A DNA stretch of 64,000 bases from Hygrophila difformis (GCA_030278955.1 JAOANR010000009.1:42761800-42825799), one strand, 5' to 3'. Counted from the stretch's first letter, positions 32,262-44,876 are shown. Notes: generated from the sequence alone by a model not told the origin. Made by a program: numbers and translations.

Positions 32262-33482
32262 GATTCAAGGGATTTTGACGTCATACTAGGGATGGATTGG
32301 TTAACCCGATATAAAGCCGTGATCGAATGCCAAAAGCAAAAGATCACGCTGTTAAAGACTAAGGGGAAAAGAGTCATCTTTTACTCCCAGCCCCCTAAGA
32401 AGTCTAACAAGATAATTAACGCCCTTAAGTTATGTAGCTTAATGCGTAAGGGTTACGCGTTATATGCGTGCTACATACATAACCTTAAGGCTGAAGGAGT
32501 CAAGGTATATGACATTCCGGTGGTGAGAGAATACCCGGATGTATTTCCTAAAGACGTTCCCGGCATGCCACCCAAGAGAGATCTTGAATTCACTATAGAT
32601 CTCATTCCGGGAACGGAACCTGTTTTGAAAGCCCCTTACCGCATGGCGCCACTAGAAATGAAGGAACTAAAGGAACAACTCGAGGAGTTGTTGGAGAAAG
32701 GATACATCAGGCCGAGCACGTCTCCATGGGGAGCCCCGGTCTTATTTGTTAATAAGAAGGACGGAGGTCTACGACTATGCATTGACTATAGAGGACTTAA
32801 TCAAGTTACCGTTAAGAACAAGTACCCATTGCCCAGGATCGAAGATTTATTCGACCAACTGAAGGGAGCTTCAGTATTCTCAAAGATCGACCTGCGATCT
32901 GGATATAACCAGTTGAGGATCGCCGAAAGGGACATCCCAAAAACGGCGTTCAGGACTCGTTACGGACACTACGAGTTCACGGTGCTATCATTCAGGCTAA
33001 CGAACGCCCCAGCGATGTTCATGAATCTCATGAACAACGTATTTCGAGAATTATTAGATCAATGCGTGGTGGTGTTCATAGATGACATCTTGATCTACTC
33101 GAAAAGTGAAGAAGAACATTCCGAGCACTTACACAAGGTGTTAGGGATCTTACGAGAAAATCAACTGTATGGCAAGCTGTCCAAATGCGACTTCTGGTTA
33201 AAAGAAGTGGCCTTCCTTGGGCATATAGTATCCGCCAACGGAGTGGCAGTAGATCCGGCAAAGATCTCGGCAGTGACCGAGTGGGCACCGCCGAAGAGTC
33301 CAACAGAGATAAGAAGTTTCCTTGGACTGGCAGGATACTATAGGCGATTTGTAGAGAACTTCTCAAAAATCGCACGCCCGTTAACCCAGCTGTTAAAGAA
33401 GGGGGTGAAATACGAATGGACCGGTTAATGCGAGTCCGCGTTCCAAGATCTAAAGAGATGAATTACCACAGCTCCAGTATTA
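32262..33482 (+). pseudogene. pol: Element D reverse transcriptase
   Basis: Open from 32262 to TAA 33426-33428 (best start ATG 32292). Ty3/gypsy reverse transcriptase blocks in order: [49 protein letters not shown], the altered block FRLTNAPA (family: FGLTNAPA), the active-site block [24 protein letters not shown] and [16 protein letters not shown]. After the TAA, a second stop (TGA near 33460) lies in the connection to RNase H. Active-site aspartates are present, but the Gly-to-Arg change and the stops indicate a dead copy. Confidence 0.9.
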
Positions 33483-34322
33483 GTGTTACCATCGGAGGAT
33501 GGTGACTTCGAGGTGTACAGCGACGCCTCGAAAGAAGGACTGGGATGCGTGTTAATGCAAGATCAAAGAGTCATAGCATACTCATCGCGTCAACTAAAAC
33601 CACATGAAGAGAACTACCCGACGCACGACTTAGAACTAGCCGCAGTCGTGTTCGCCTTAAAGATATGGAGACACTATCTCTATGGGCGAAAGTGTCGGAT
33701 GTTCACCGACCATAAGAGCCTCAAGTACATATTCACGCAAAAAGAGCTGAATCTGAGGCAGAGAAGATGGTTGGAATTAATCAAGGATTATGACCTAGAG
33801 ATTGCTTATCACGAAGGGAAAGCCAACGTTGTAGCCGATGCCCTGAGTCGAAAGACTCAACACGTGGCGAATTCACTCGTGATACCGGCTGAATTGTACC
33901 AAGACTTAGCAAAATTGAGTCTAGAATTGGTGCATTCTGGCACAGTAAACGAAGTCGTCAACGCGATGGTAGTGGGATCTACCATATTTGATGAAATACG
34001 ACTCGCCCAACCGGGTGATGAGAAGTTGGAAGAGATTAGAAAGAGCATTGCCGAAGGAAAGGCAATGGATTTTAAAATTCATGAGGACGGAAGCAACCGC
34101 TTCAAGGGAAGGTGGTGCATACCACGAAAATGCGAGGACCTAAAGCAAAAAGTGATGGAAGAAGGCCACAATACTCCATACTCGGTCCATCCCGGAGGAG
34201 ACAAGCTGTACAAGGACTTAAAGAAGAATTATTGGTGGCCGAACATAAAAAGAGAGGTAGCCGAATTTGTGGCAAGATGCCTCACATGCCAGAAGATCAA
34301 GGCAGTACGCCAAAACCCCTAG
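33483..34322 (+). CDS. pol: Element D RNase H and integrase zinc domain (partial pol)
   Basis: 279 residues in the ORF. RNase [50 protein letters not shown] and [14 protein letters not shown]. The integrase zinc domain begins [18 protein letters not shown] and [11 protein letters not shown]. The frame is lost by an apparent 1-bp deletion near 34310, giving TAG at 34320-34322. In an active element this would be the middle of a single Pol polyprotein and would not start here. Confidence 0.88.
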   Translation: MLPSEDGDFEVYSDASKEGLGCVLMQDQRVIAYSSRQLKPHEENYPTHDLELAAVVFALKIWRHYLYGRKCRMFTDHKSLKYIFTQKELNLRQRRWLELIKDYDLEIAYHEGKANVVADALSRKTQHVANSLVIPAELYQDLAKLSLELVHSGTVNEVVNAMVVGSTIFDEIRLAQPGDEKLEEIRKSIAEGKAMDFKIHEDGSNRFKGRWCIPRKCEDLKQKVMEEGHNTPYSVHPGGDKLYKDLKKNYWWPNIKREVAEFVARCLTCQKIKAVRQNP

Positions 34323-35440
34323 GCCTAATGCAACCATTGGAAATCCCGAGTTGGAAATGGGATAGTATTTCAATGGATTTCGTCTCAGGGTTACCACATT
34401 CACCGAAAGGGATGAATAAAATCTGAGTGATCGTGGATAGGTTGACAAAAGCTGCCATATTCATCCCAATGAAGGATACTTGGTCCATGGACCAATTGGC
34501 AAAGGCGTATGTCGACAATGTGGTACGACGGCATGGAGTACCACATGACATCATCTCGGACAGAGACAGTAGATTTGTCTCTCATTTCTGGACAAAGCTA
34601 CAAGAAGCCCTCGGTACGAAAATAAAGATGAGTACCGTGTTCCACCCCATGACGGATGGACAAACAGAAAGAACGATCCAAACGTTCGAAGACATGCTAA
34701 GGGCATGTGTACTAGAGTTTAAGGGAAGTTGGGAAGATCACTTACCACCAATCAAATTTTCTTACAACAATAGTTATCATGCTAGCATAGGCATGGCACC
34801 TTTCGAGACACTGTATGGACGCAAGTGCCGAAGCCCATTGAGCTGGGAAGAGAACAATAGGACTATGGAAGTCGGACCACAACTTGTTGAGGACATGGCT
34901 CAACAAATCAAAATAATCCAAGGAAAAATGAGAGCCGCTCAGGACCGGCAAAAGAGCTATGCCGATGTGAGACGGCAAGACTTGGAATTTCAAATCGGCG
35001 ATAAGGTCATGCTGAAGGTATCACCGATGAAGGGGGTGATGCGCTTTGGCAAGCGAGGAAAGTAGAGTCCACGATACATAGGACCGTACGAGATCCTAGA
35101 AAGAGTGGGAAACCTGGCATATCGGCTAGCATTGCCGCCACAATTCGCTCGTGTCCACGATGTGTTCCATGTCTCACAATTGAAAAAGTACATACACGAT
35201 CCGACCCATGTACTCCAACCGGAAGAGATTGAATTAGATGATGACCTGAGCTACGAGGAATTCCCGGTACGAATACTCGACGTGAAGGAGAGAGTCACAA
35301 GAAATAAGACCGTGAAGATGATCAAGGTTCTTTGGTCTAACCACGAAACCGAGACGGCAACATGGGAACTGGACGCAGACATAAAAGAACGTTACCCGAC
35401 CCTATTCCAAGACAATGCAACCACATTTATGGGGACATAA
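34323..35440 (+). pseudogene. pol: Element D integrase core and chromodomain
   Basis: The family reading continues after the frameshift with [11 protein letters not shown] and [11 protein letters not shown], then TGA at 34424-34426 (Trp codon), then the core ([29 protein letters not shown]; Asp-Asp-Glu positions present). TAG at 35063-35065 stands where element B has Leu in GKLSPRYIG. The GPY/F module and the chromodomain (VKMIKVLWSNHETETATWE) follow, to TAA at 35438-35440. The chromodomain places D in the chromoviruses. Confidence 0.88.
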
Positions 35441-35701
35441 CTGTAATATTAATAGGGGGAGGATGTAATGGCCCGAATATTTTGTACCCCAAATAAACAA
35501 ATTCAAATTGTTTTGAACTACGTAATGACTTGATCCCTTCACGGAGTACATAGGCAACTTGGAAATTTTAATTCTGGGTTCAGTCAAATAATAACAAACA
35601 ACAACACACAATAATACAATCGCTGAATCAAATAATTCCCGAACTCGCGAGATGATAAAGCACAACTTCGAGGACGAAGTTGATTCTTAAGGGGGGTAGA
35701 T
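35441..35701 (+). promoter_or_regulatory. Element D 3' spacer with two polypurine tracts
   Basis: Just after pol comes a first purine tract, AATAGGGGGAGGATGTAATGG, whose right side looks like an LTR start (TGTAATGGCCCG). About 230 bp later comes the hairpin CAACTTCG-AGGA-CGAAGTTG (35663-35682) and the tract AAGGGGGGTAGA (35689-35700) that abuts the real 3' LTR. In element E the counterpart of the first tract is the one used. Confidence 0.8.
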
Positions 35702-38217
35702 TGTAATACCCGTAAATTTTAGGATATAAAATAAGAACTTAATCCGATGAGAAAAGAGGTCTTGTTCCCGAGAACCCGTAAAATCGAAAATGTACGGAAG
35801 TCGAAAGAAAACCCAAGACCGACGGACCTAAGCTTTCAAACATGAAATCAATTTAAGTCGGAATAAAATTAGGGTGGGAATCACAATCCGAAAAGATCCC
35901 GGAAAGTCGAGCCCGAAAACACGGAAGGATAGAAGCCCGAAAGAGAGGAGGAAAAGACCCGATGGATCGGATCGCACGGACCTGCCCGGATCGAGATCCA
36001 GGCGGAGGCCGTGCGCTGGCCGCGTGGTGTTTGGCCTTCCAGCGCGCCACCACCGCGTGGCACCACAGAATACGGCCATTCGCGCGATCATGGCGATTTC
36101 TTGCCAAAATTACAACATCCGACGATGGAAAGTAGATTTTGGACGGGGGAAGGAGTATTAGGACGACCTAGGGTTAATTCCCACCCCATTTGTCAGCCTC
36201 CAAACCTCCTCCACTCTCTCAAACTCTCCCAAAGCCAAAACACCCTTCCGACGAACTTCCGGCGGCCAACGACGACCGTAGGAACGTGTAGATCAAGGCT
36301 TACATCCCTTAGATCATTGGTAAGGTGTACTCAAATTCCTTTTCTTGTTTTTATCTCCAATCCTTGATCTAACTTTCGAATATTGGACTTGTAAACACGT
36401 TCATGACCGAAGGAGGAAGAGAACGTGTGCAAGGATCCGTTCATAGTAGCTTTGAACGAGCCAAGCAACCCTAGGACGACTCAAGAACACCATTACTGTA
36501 AGTTGATGCCTTTCATATCAATACGGGTGGCTTAGGGGCGTCCGATTTAGTCACGTTGTAACAAAACGTAAAAACCGAACCTAAAAACCCTATCTTGCGC
36601 AATTTCTGAAATCCGATTAAAACTCATATTTTGAGAATCCAATCCGAGAAACTCAAAAGTAGACTTTTGTTCCTAATACATTAATCTATGTTGTGTAAAA
36701 ATTTCATCAATATTCATTAAGGTTTGCTACCCCAAAACTATCCGAACATAAACTACCTTGTAAAACGTTTTCGAAAATCTGACGGTGTTGATGTCCAAAC
36801 TTGATGAGCCTGTTTCTATATTTTCTAGTCCGAATTGATCTTTGCAATCTAATGAAAGTTGTAGATAATTATGTCTATTATGTGCATATAAAAGTTCAGA
36901 ATTTTTGGAGTCCATTTGGTATGTCAAAACGTCGATTTTCTGAACTGTGGTAATCCTGAATCCTGACAGTGTACATGTTGTGCGATAAACTCGATTTTTG
37001 ACATGTTTTCTCAACTTATTTTGAAATCATTAATACATGAAAGTTGTTTGTTAGGGTGTTTTTAATATACTGTGAAAATTTCAGAATTTTTGGACTTGAA
37101 ATGAATTTTTAAATTAAAAAGGCGTAGGCTGTGACGCCAAATGATTTTAAATCGAAGAGATTTTGAAATGTCGAAACAAACGGTCGAGACCTTGAAATAC
37201 GATACCTTTTGAAAAATCCCGTTACACTAAATTGAAACATATGAGATACTTGGCAGAGGGTGAGTGCTCTGCAGGGTGCCCCTCTAGCCTTTCTCTTCGG
37301 GCCTGTAATGGACGAGAGAATTTAGATGAGATACTACGCCAAACGGCAGGAGATACATGGCCTACACTCTCGGGATTATCCGTATGGATTTTCCGAGGCT
37401 CCGGAGTGTTTTGGGTATGGCAGATACGGCTGCGGCCGCCGGATGACCGGCTAAACTTGACGAGATTGCGATGCAATCGTGAAATACTTGGAAATACTGG
37501 AAATACGTGAAATACGAAACGGCTGCGGCCGCCGGATGACCGGCTACACTAAATATTGAGAAATGGAGATGTAACGGGAAAAATTAAAAGATTTAATACT
37601 TTTTATGTATTTATTTATTTATTCTTGTCTTTAAATTTTGCATTTAAATTTATGTCTTGAATTTTATAACACGTTAATTTATTATTTATGAATTTAATGC
37701 TCGTTGAAGTGTACGATTAAATTACTTATTTTTAAATTGGTAAATGGAATATTTTCATATGCATGCCTAGGAGTAAAATTTAATTATTTAATTTAACCTC
37801 TTTATTGCTATGTTAGGATCGACTTGCTCAGTATTTTATATAATGATAAAATTGTTGTTTTCCTTTTTCTTTCTTTCAGAGTACGGAGATAATGCATAGC
37901 ATGTGTATTGGGTGATGGAACATTTAAACATTAAGTTTGTCGTTTTTATGATACTGCATATCGGGCATGTAGAACCTGAGTTTTGGCCATGTTGGCCCAC
38001 TCTATTTATTTCCGCTGCGATATGATATTATTAATATTACTATGTGTGTGTGGATGAGACTTATTTATTGTATTTTAAATATATTCCGGACTTGTTTTTA
38101 AATCTCTTTGCAATACCTATAGCATTGCTTCTCTTTAGCAAACTTGGTGAATCCGTGTCTTGCTAGGGAGGTGTGGCGGTGACATCCCGGCCTGGGTACC
38201 AAATCCGGGGTGTTACA
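35702..38217 (+). repeat. Element D 3' LTR
   Basis: 2516 bp, TGTAATACCCGTAAATT...CCGGGGTGTTACA, matching 28321-30853 with scattered substitutions and small indels. Confidence 0.93.
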
Positions 38218-38222
38218 CTAAC

Positions 38223-39905
38223 TTAATCTCTTTCTTTTCTACATCCCGAATTGGATCTAGAACGAAGAACCCGACGAACCGAGGAGATAAACGTGGATTG
38301 GAAGCCGCGCCTACGAATCGACGAGCCGAGACGACCATCAATCAGTAAGTTAATCTTACTATGGTTTTGGGCGATTTAAAATACACCTAACGTAACGATC
38401 TAATCAAGAAACCTAAAATATGTCAACACGAAGAAACCCACGACGCATCAGTCTTGGACGATTTTTCCAAACCCTTAAACCTGTTCGAATGAGAAAAACA
38501 CAAAAAACGTTCCTAAGACGTAGATCTAGATATTGTAAAATTTTCATAATTTTTCATTGAGTTTTGATATTTGAAATCGACCCCAAACCGAACTGTTCTA
38601 AATTTAGATCTTGAAATCTTGACAGAATTTTACTCCGAACTTGTAGACGTTTTGGACAATAGATCTAGACCGATTCAGAACTTTAGTCGAACATGAAAGT
38701 TGTAGATATATGTCTTAAGTATCTCTCTGTATAATTTCATCAAATTTGAAGTTAGTTTGCTATGGTAGATCTTAAATCTTGAAACTGATGTGTTGAAACT
38801 TGGACAGATTATCATCCTGTTAAAGATTGACGTTTTTCACTTACTTCCGTATCTCGGATCGAAAAACTTGAGTTTTTGGACTTAAAACCGATTTTTAATA
38901 AATTTTGAAGTAAACTGTGGTTTTGACCAAGTCAAATTTTGAAATCTTGTTGAAACAGTGAAATTAGCCTTTAAGGTTTAAACGAGTAGAAAACTCTTTT
39001 GAAATAAATGTATGAAATCAGAATTTAGGAAATCCCCTTACAAACTTGATCAATTAAAATTAGGGGGTGAGTGCTCTGCAGGGTGCCCTCCTAACGATTC
39101 ACTTCGTGCCTTTATGGACGATGGTGACCCGCGCGAAATTTTGAGATATGTTGCCAAAACGGCATGAGATATATGGCCTACACTCTTGTGAATATCCATA
39201 TGGGTTTCCCGAGGCTCCGGAGTGGTACTGGGTATGGCAGATACGGTTGCGGCCGCCGGGCTACCGGCTAAATTTGACGAGATTGCGATGCAATCGTGAA
39301 ATACTTGAAATATTAAATCTTGGGTGTAATGGGGATAGTTAAAATATTTATTTATTGTCCATTTAAATTATTAAATGCTTTATTTAAATTATTTATGGCT
39401 TTTATTTAAATTATGCTAAATGTATTATTGATTAGTGCCATGAATTAAATTATGCAAATTGGTTAGTTAATTAAATTGAATTATTTATGATTTAATATTA
39501 TCATGCTTTTAGTTAAATCTTAATTAATAGCTTTGAAACCCCATGATCATATATGTATTAACTTACTCAACAAGTTGTGCTGACCAAACCATTTATTTCC
39601 TTTTTTCTTACAGAGTATGTGGAATGAGCATGAGCACTATATGCATGGGGGAATTTTTGGGAAACTTATTACTTTAAATTCTTGCATTAGACTATAGTAT
39701 AAACGGGCCTGTTTAACCCGTGTTTTGGCCATGTTGGCCCTATTTACATTTTCCGCTGCAATACTTATACTTAGATACTATTATTCCGCTGCATTCTAAT
39801 ATTTATTTTGAATTTATATTGAATGGGCTACTTGAATGGTTTTAAATATATTAAATACTGCAATACCTAGCCTTGCATCTCTTTAGTAAGCTCGGAGAAA
39901 CCGTG
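38223..39905 (+). repeat. Element C 5' LTR, piece 2
   Basis: Resumes after the second ctaac (38218-38222) and ends at ccgtg (39901-39905), duplicated by E. It matches the B LTR in opposite orientation (for example GAGTGCTCTGCAGGGTGCCC near 39067). Confidence 0.9.
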
Positions 39906-40550
39906 TGTAACACCCCGGATTTGATAACCCAGGCCGGGATGTCACCGCCACACCTCCCAAGCAAGACACGACGTCATTCGAGCTCACTTGAAAGATGCAA
40001 GGCTAAGGGGTATAAATTAATTTTAAACAACCAAGTCCGGAAATACTTATATTTAAAAATAATAATCATCCATACACGCAGCGGAAATATAAGTTGTGCA
40101 GCGGAAATAAAGTATAAGGGCCGACATGGCCAAAACACGGGTTAAACAGGCCCGTTCATACTATAGTCTAATGCAAATTTAAAATAAAGTGTTCCCAAAA
40201 ATTCCCATGCATGTACGTGCTCAGTTTAATCCATATGCTCTGTAGGAAAAAGAAGGAAATGGTTTGGGTCAGCAAAACGTGCTGAGTAAGTTAACACCTA
40301 GCATGACTTAGGGGTTTCAAAGCCTTTAATTAAATTTAATAAAAACATGCTTGTAGGTAATACACGATTTAAGTTAATCATCCACTAATAATTAAATGGC
40401 GTAATTTAAAACAAAGAAAATATTCAATTCTCTTAATTCTCTCATGATTTCAGTATTTGGTATTTCAAGGATTTCACTCTTTCACTTTTGTTCGATATGA
40501 TCTAGTATAATATGTTCTCGGGAAAATGGACCCGCAATAATTTAAACGCA

Positions 40551-40970
40551 TCCTAGGGAATCAAACCCGTAGGATCAACACACGTCCTGGGGAATCGAAC
40601 CAACAGGAAAACAAACAATCGCCCTTGGGGAATCGAACCCGCAAGAACTCAAATACATCCTAGGGAATTGAACCCATAGGAATCAACACACATCCTGGGG
40701 AATCGAACCCGCAGGAAAATAAACGATCGCCCTTGGGGAATCGAACCCGCAAGAACTCAAATACATCCTAGGGAATTGAACCCATAGGAATCAACACACA
40801 TCCTGGGGAATCGAACCCGCAGGAAAACAAACGATCGCCCTTGGGGAATCGAACCAGCAAGAACTCAAATACATCCTAGGGAATTGAACCCATAGGAATC
40901 AACACACATCCTGGGGAATCGAACCCGCAGGAAAACAAACAATCGCCCTTGGGGAATCAAACCCGCAAGG
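40551..40970 (-). repeat. T-arm/B-box-like hairpin array, 3' LTR of E
   Basis: Twelve units of about 36 bp, in a higher-order period of three (about 108 bp). Each core is GGGGAATCGAACCC or close to it, flanked by outer arms that pair: TCCTG/CAGGA, CTTG/CAAG or TCCTA/TAGGA. In element sense (minus) the core reads GGGTTCGATTCCCC, with a 7-base TTCGATT loop as in a tRNA T-arm and a match to the Pol III B-box GGTTCGANTCC. Not a tRNA gene: no acceptor, D or anticodon arm. Confidence 0.88.
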
Positions 40971-42880
40971 TAAGAACACATTTCGCAAGTTTCACAAAAT
41001 TCTCAAATATAACTTACACAAGTCGCTGTCTTACTCCATAATTAATTAAAAATTCATTTTAATTTTGAAAATTCTGAAATTTCACCGGTACCTCGAAAAC
41101 ACAGAGACGAACAAGTTTCGTGTTTTACGTTTCTCGATCCGGGTTAAAGAATTGAGTCAAAAATCAAGTCGTTCTCATAAGTAGTATGCTGTCAGGTTTC
41201 AGATTTGACAATATTCAAAGATTTGACTTTTTAACATATCAAATGGACTCCAAAAATTTTGAAATTTCATATGCACATACTAGACATAATTATCTACAAC
41301 TTTCATTTAGATTGCAAGGATCAATTCGGACTCGAAGATATAGAAACAGGCTCATCAAGTTCGGACATCAACACCTTCAGATTTCCAAAAGGGTTTTTCA
41401 AGGCAGTTTGTGTTCGGATCGTTTTGGGATAGCAAATGTTGATGAAAATGGCTGAAATTTTTACACAACTTAGAATAATGTGTTAGGATCAAAAGTCTAG
41501 TTTTGAGTTTTTCGGTTTGAATTCTTGAAGTAGGGGTTTTGGTCCAATTTCAAATCTGTCACAGTTTCAAGTTCGACTTTCAGGGCAGGTCCATTGGAGG
41601 CCATTTTCGGATATCAAAACACAATGAAAAATTATGAAACTTTTACACAAACTAGATCTATGTCTTGGGAACGTTTTTCATGTTTTGAGTTTTTCCGTTT
41701 GAGCAGTTTTAAGTGTTCGAAAAATTCGCGCCAATACGCTGCGCCGGGGGTTTTTCGCGTTGACAGATTTTTGAGTTTCTAAATCTCTATGTTTGGTTGC
41801 ATTTTAAGTCACCCAAAACCAAGTAAGCATTAACTTACAGTGGGGATGATGTCTAGGAGGTCACGGGGTCGTCCGGAATCCACGGGATGTCACGAACGAA
41901 TCTCCTCAAGTCGGTTTCCTCTTCCAACGTCCACAAACCGAATCCGCAAGTAAAAATCCTTAGTTAGATTCGATTTTCGGATTCAAAAAGGTGTAGATAA
42001 ACTCAAAAACTACTTACCAACGTCCTAGGGGTCTGTCTTCTCCTTCTCAAGTCCTTCTTGTTCGGATTTCGTCGTCGGAACTTCAAGAACACAAGGGATT
42101 TCGGGGTTTTCGACTTTGGGAAGAGTTGGAGAGAATGTGAGGAGAAGATGGCTGCCCTAGGGTTGTAATTTTCGAATTTAGGGTTAGGGGGCAGTCTAAG
42201 GTCGTCTCCTATATCCTTCCATAGCCCGGGATTGAGTTTCCATCGTCGGGGGTCGAAAATATGGCAAGAAAATCGTCGGGACGCGTTGTTGCCGTTTTCT
42301 GGGGAGCTCACGCGCTCTTGGCGCGCTCCTAGGCTAAAGACCGCGCGGCCAGCGCGCGGCCTCCGCCTGGACCTCGGTCCGGGCGGGTCCGTGCGATCCG
42401 ATCGGGCCTTTTTTCCTCTCTTTCGGACTTCTGTGCTCCTACGTTTTCGGGCTCGATTTTTCGGGTCATTCTTGGATTATAAATTCTTATCTTAAATTAA
42501 TCTCGTCTCGAGTTAATCCCGTACTTGAAATATTGAGTCCGTTGCATTTGGATTTGTCGGCTTCTAATTCGTCGTCTTTTGACTCCCGTGCAACAATTTA
42601 TCTAATTACTTTATTTCCAACTTCACGGGTTCCTGGAATTAAAATTCTTTTCTTTCTTGAATTTAGTTTCAATTCTTTTGACTCGATTTCATGGAATGTC
42701 TTCGGGCTTCCTTTCCCTCCTTTATTCTATTTTGAATTTTTAAATCTATCGGCGTTTCATTTCCGAGCAATAATTTATTGTGATAAATTATTTTCTTCTT
42801 CTCGGAGATATTTCAACCTTGATTTGATTAAGAAATAAATTTTATTCCTTTGGACGCCGATAAAAATCCCGGGTATTACA

Positions 42881-42918
42881 GTCTACCCCCCTAAGAATCA
42901 ACTTCGTCCCCGAAGTTG
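42881..42918 (-). promoter_or_regulatory. Former polypurine tract and hairpin, now inside E LTR
   Basis: GTCTACCCCCCTAAG followed by hairpin CAACTTCG-TCCC-CGAAGTTG (42899-42918). The same pair is at 47758-47797 in the other LTR. In A, B and D this is the functional tract at the LTR edge. Confidence 0.75.
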
Positions 42919-43179
42919 CGTGTTAGCTTCTCGCGAGCTTGGAACTAAGGTCCTTTCTATTTTGTGCTATTGTTTGAATGCGTGATTGTATCATTATGTG
43001 TTGTTGTTCTTGATGTTGTTTTTACTATTTTATTATATCGTTCGACTGAACTCAGAATTGAAATTTCCAAGTTGCCTACGTACCCTGTGAAGGGATCAAG
43101 CCATGACGTAGTTCAAAACAGTTTGAATTTGTTTATTTGAAATACAAAATATTCAGATTAGAATATTCGGGTCGTTACA

Positions 43180-43197
43180 TCCTCCCCCCCTTAAGAT
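43180..43197 (-). promoter_or_regulatory. Element E polypurine tract in use
   Basis: TCCTCCCCCCCTTAAG on plus, directly beside the 3' LTR. It corresponds to the first, unused tract of element D (35447-35460). Confidence 0.8.
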
Positions 43198-43314
43198 TAC
43201 AGTTATGTCCCCATAACTGCCTATGTATTATTCGCAAACAGGTTCGGGTATCGTTGCCTATGATCCTTCCTCATTGAGCTGGCAAGTCAGCTTGATCGAT
43301 GGCGTTCAATCGTC

Positions 43315-44373
43315 CTATGGCTCTTCTGGTTGAGGGTTTACCAAATCTAGCCTCTTCTCAATCCTCTCCTCACGAACATTGCATTCTCTAATCATGTGGT
43401 CTTCCCCACCATATCTATAACAAGTCCCGCGCCTTGGGCATTCGCGCACCAGATGGGCTTGGCGGCACTGCGGGCAACGTGGTATGACTGTATGACGTAT
43501 GCCGTTTCTCCCATGATTGAAACATTTATTCTTTTTCTCCTTAAAATTGCCATTGCTAATGTTTCGATTATTTTTCTCAAACTCTTGCGAGTCCTTGCTC
43601 GACTCACCGGTTTCTTTACGCTTCAGTTGCTGGACTCGATCAATTGCTACAGCTCGATCGTAAACCGTCTGCAGGTTTGTGAATTGTCCTACTGCAAGTA
43701 TCTCCCGGATACTAAGGTTCAGACCCATCTCGAATTTCTGAGCCTTGTCAGAGTCGGTTGGTACTATCCTCGTAGCAAATCGCACCAATTCCTTGAATTT
43801 GGTGTAGTACTCTTGTACTGTTTGCGCACCTTGTCTAAGGTTGATAAACTCCTCGTATTTCGCAGTCTTGGTGCTCAGTGGGTAGAATCTTTCCCTCAGG
43901 GATTCCTTAAGTTCTTCCCAGGTGTAGGCTTTTTCGTCTTCCACTGAATTCGTTCGAAGGTTTTGCCACCACTCATCGGCTTCGCCTCCTAAGTAGTAGG
44001 TCGCCACGTATATCTTCTCCTCATCAGGGCATTTGATAGCATTCAAGAGCTTATCAAAGGTACGGATCCAACCTTCCAACTTGGCCGGATCCTCTTGGCC
44101 GTCATAATGGGGTGGGTTGTAGGGGTTTACCAATGCCAAGTAGTTGACTTGGGCTACTGGCGGGGGTACTGCTGCTTGTGCTCTATGCACCTCAGCATTT
44201 CCTAATGCTACAAGGACTTCCTCCATAGTCCTTAGACGTTCTTCCATGTTGTTGGGTACAGGAGGCACTCGTTCTCCTAGGTTCTGAGAAGTCTCATTGT
44301 TGTTGGCCACGTTGGGGAGGTTAGCGGCAGTGCCGTTTGGACTTACCTTCCTCGGCTTTCCCCTAGGTGTCAT
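43315..44373 (-). CDS. gag: Element E Gag polyprotein
   Basis: 352 residues, intact from ATG (MTPRGKPRKVSPN). The retrotransposon Gag domain is at residues about 80-235: [53 protein letters not shown]. The C-terminal zinc knuckles are altered: CPQCRQAHLVREC is CX2CX3HX4C, and the second, CYRYGGEDHMIREC, has Tyr in place of the second Cys, so it should not bind zinc normally. Related to the element A Gag but clearly diverged. The frame stops after the knuckles with no pol, so mobilisation would need enzymes from another element. Confidence 0.9.
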   Translation of the reverse strand: MTPRGKPRKVSPNGTAANLPNVANNNETSQNLGERVPPVPNNMEERLRTMEEVLVALGNAEVHRAQAAVPPPVAQVNYLALVNPYNPPHYDGQEDPAKLEGWIRTFDKLLNAIKCPDEEKIYVATYYLGGEADEWWQNLRTNSVEDEKAYTWEELKESLRERFYPLSTKTAKYEEFINLRQGAQTVQEYYTKFKELVRFATRIVPTDSDKAQKFEMGLNLSIREILAVGQFTNLQTVYDRAVAIDRVQQLKRKETGESSKDSQEFEKNNRNISNGNFKEKKNKCFNHGRNGIRHTVIPRCPQCRQAHLVRECPRRGTCYRYGGEDHMIRECNVREERIEKRLDLVNPQPEEP

Positions 44374-44876
44374 TTTCTGTTATTAAGCACGCGAAGATGA
44401 GTTTCTAAGTGATCAAGATCTAGGACTAAGGCAAAGTTAGTCTTTAGCAAGCGCTCCTAAGTCGAAGTCATGTCGAATACTAATTTAAGAGTGTTTTCTT
44501 AGAGTCGATGATTCTCATAAAAAGAGTGAGTGCAATTATGTATGTATGCATATGCAATCCCCCCAATAAAAAAAAATTTAATTATGCATGCATTCATTTA
44601 TCCATGGGTTTTAAAAATAAATTTATTCCACGGATAGATTTTAAAAGAATAAGGGTAAAACATTTGGGCCCACAATAGTAAGTATATAAAGTATTGGGCT
44701 AAAAATAATTTCTTGGGCTTCTAAAAAAAATATTTGGGCTTCTAAAAATTTTTGGGCTAAAAATTTGGGCTTTAACTTCAAAATAATAATTGGGCTTTTT
44801 AAAATATATTACTAGTTTTGAAATAATAACTTTAAAAATAATAATACTTAAAAATAAAAGTTTAAAAATATTCCGG
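44374..44876 (-). other. Element E untranslated leader
   Basis: AT-rich; no upstream coiled-coil ORF, as in element A. Confidence 0.7.

Larger units (their letters stand above)
28321..38217 (+). mobile_element. Element D: nearly full-length Tekay/Del chromovirus, decayed
   Basis: Plus-strand element in the 5' LTR of C with a perfect target duplication ctaac (28316-28320, 38218-38222). LTRs 28321-30853 and 35702-38217. The internal region holds the upstream short ORF, a remnant of gag, protease, reverse transcriptase, RNase H, integrase and chromodomain in the canonical Ty3/gypsy order. Most of gag is deleted, the primer site is not recognisable, and pol has five stops and one clear frameshift. 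Confidence 0.92.
39906..43179 (-). repeat. Element E 3' LTR
   Basis: TGTAACACCCCGG...GGGTCGTTACA. Longer than the 5' LTR by about 107 bp, equal to one repeat trimer in the hairpin array (40551-40970). Confidence 0.92.

Noticed and set aside
40551..40970. CRISPR-like array of short regular repeats
   Set aside because: Units are contiguous variants with no unique spacers, lie in a plant LTR, and are present in both LTR copies.
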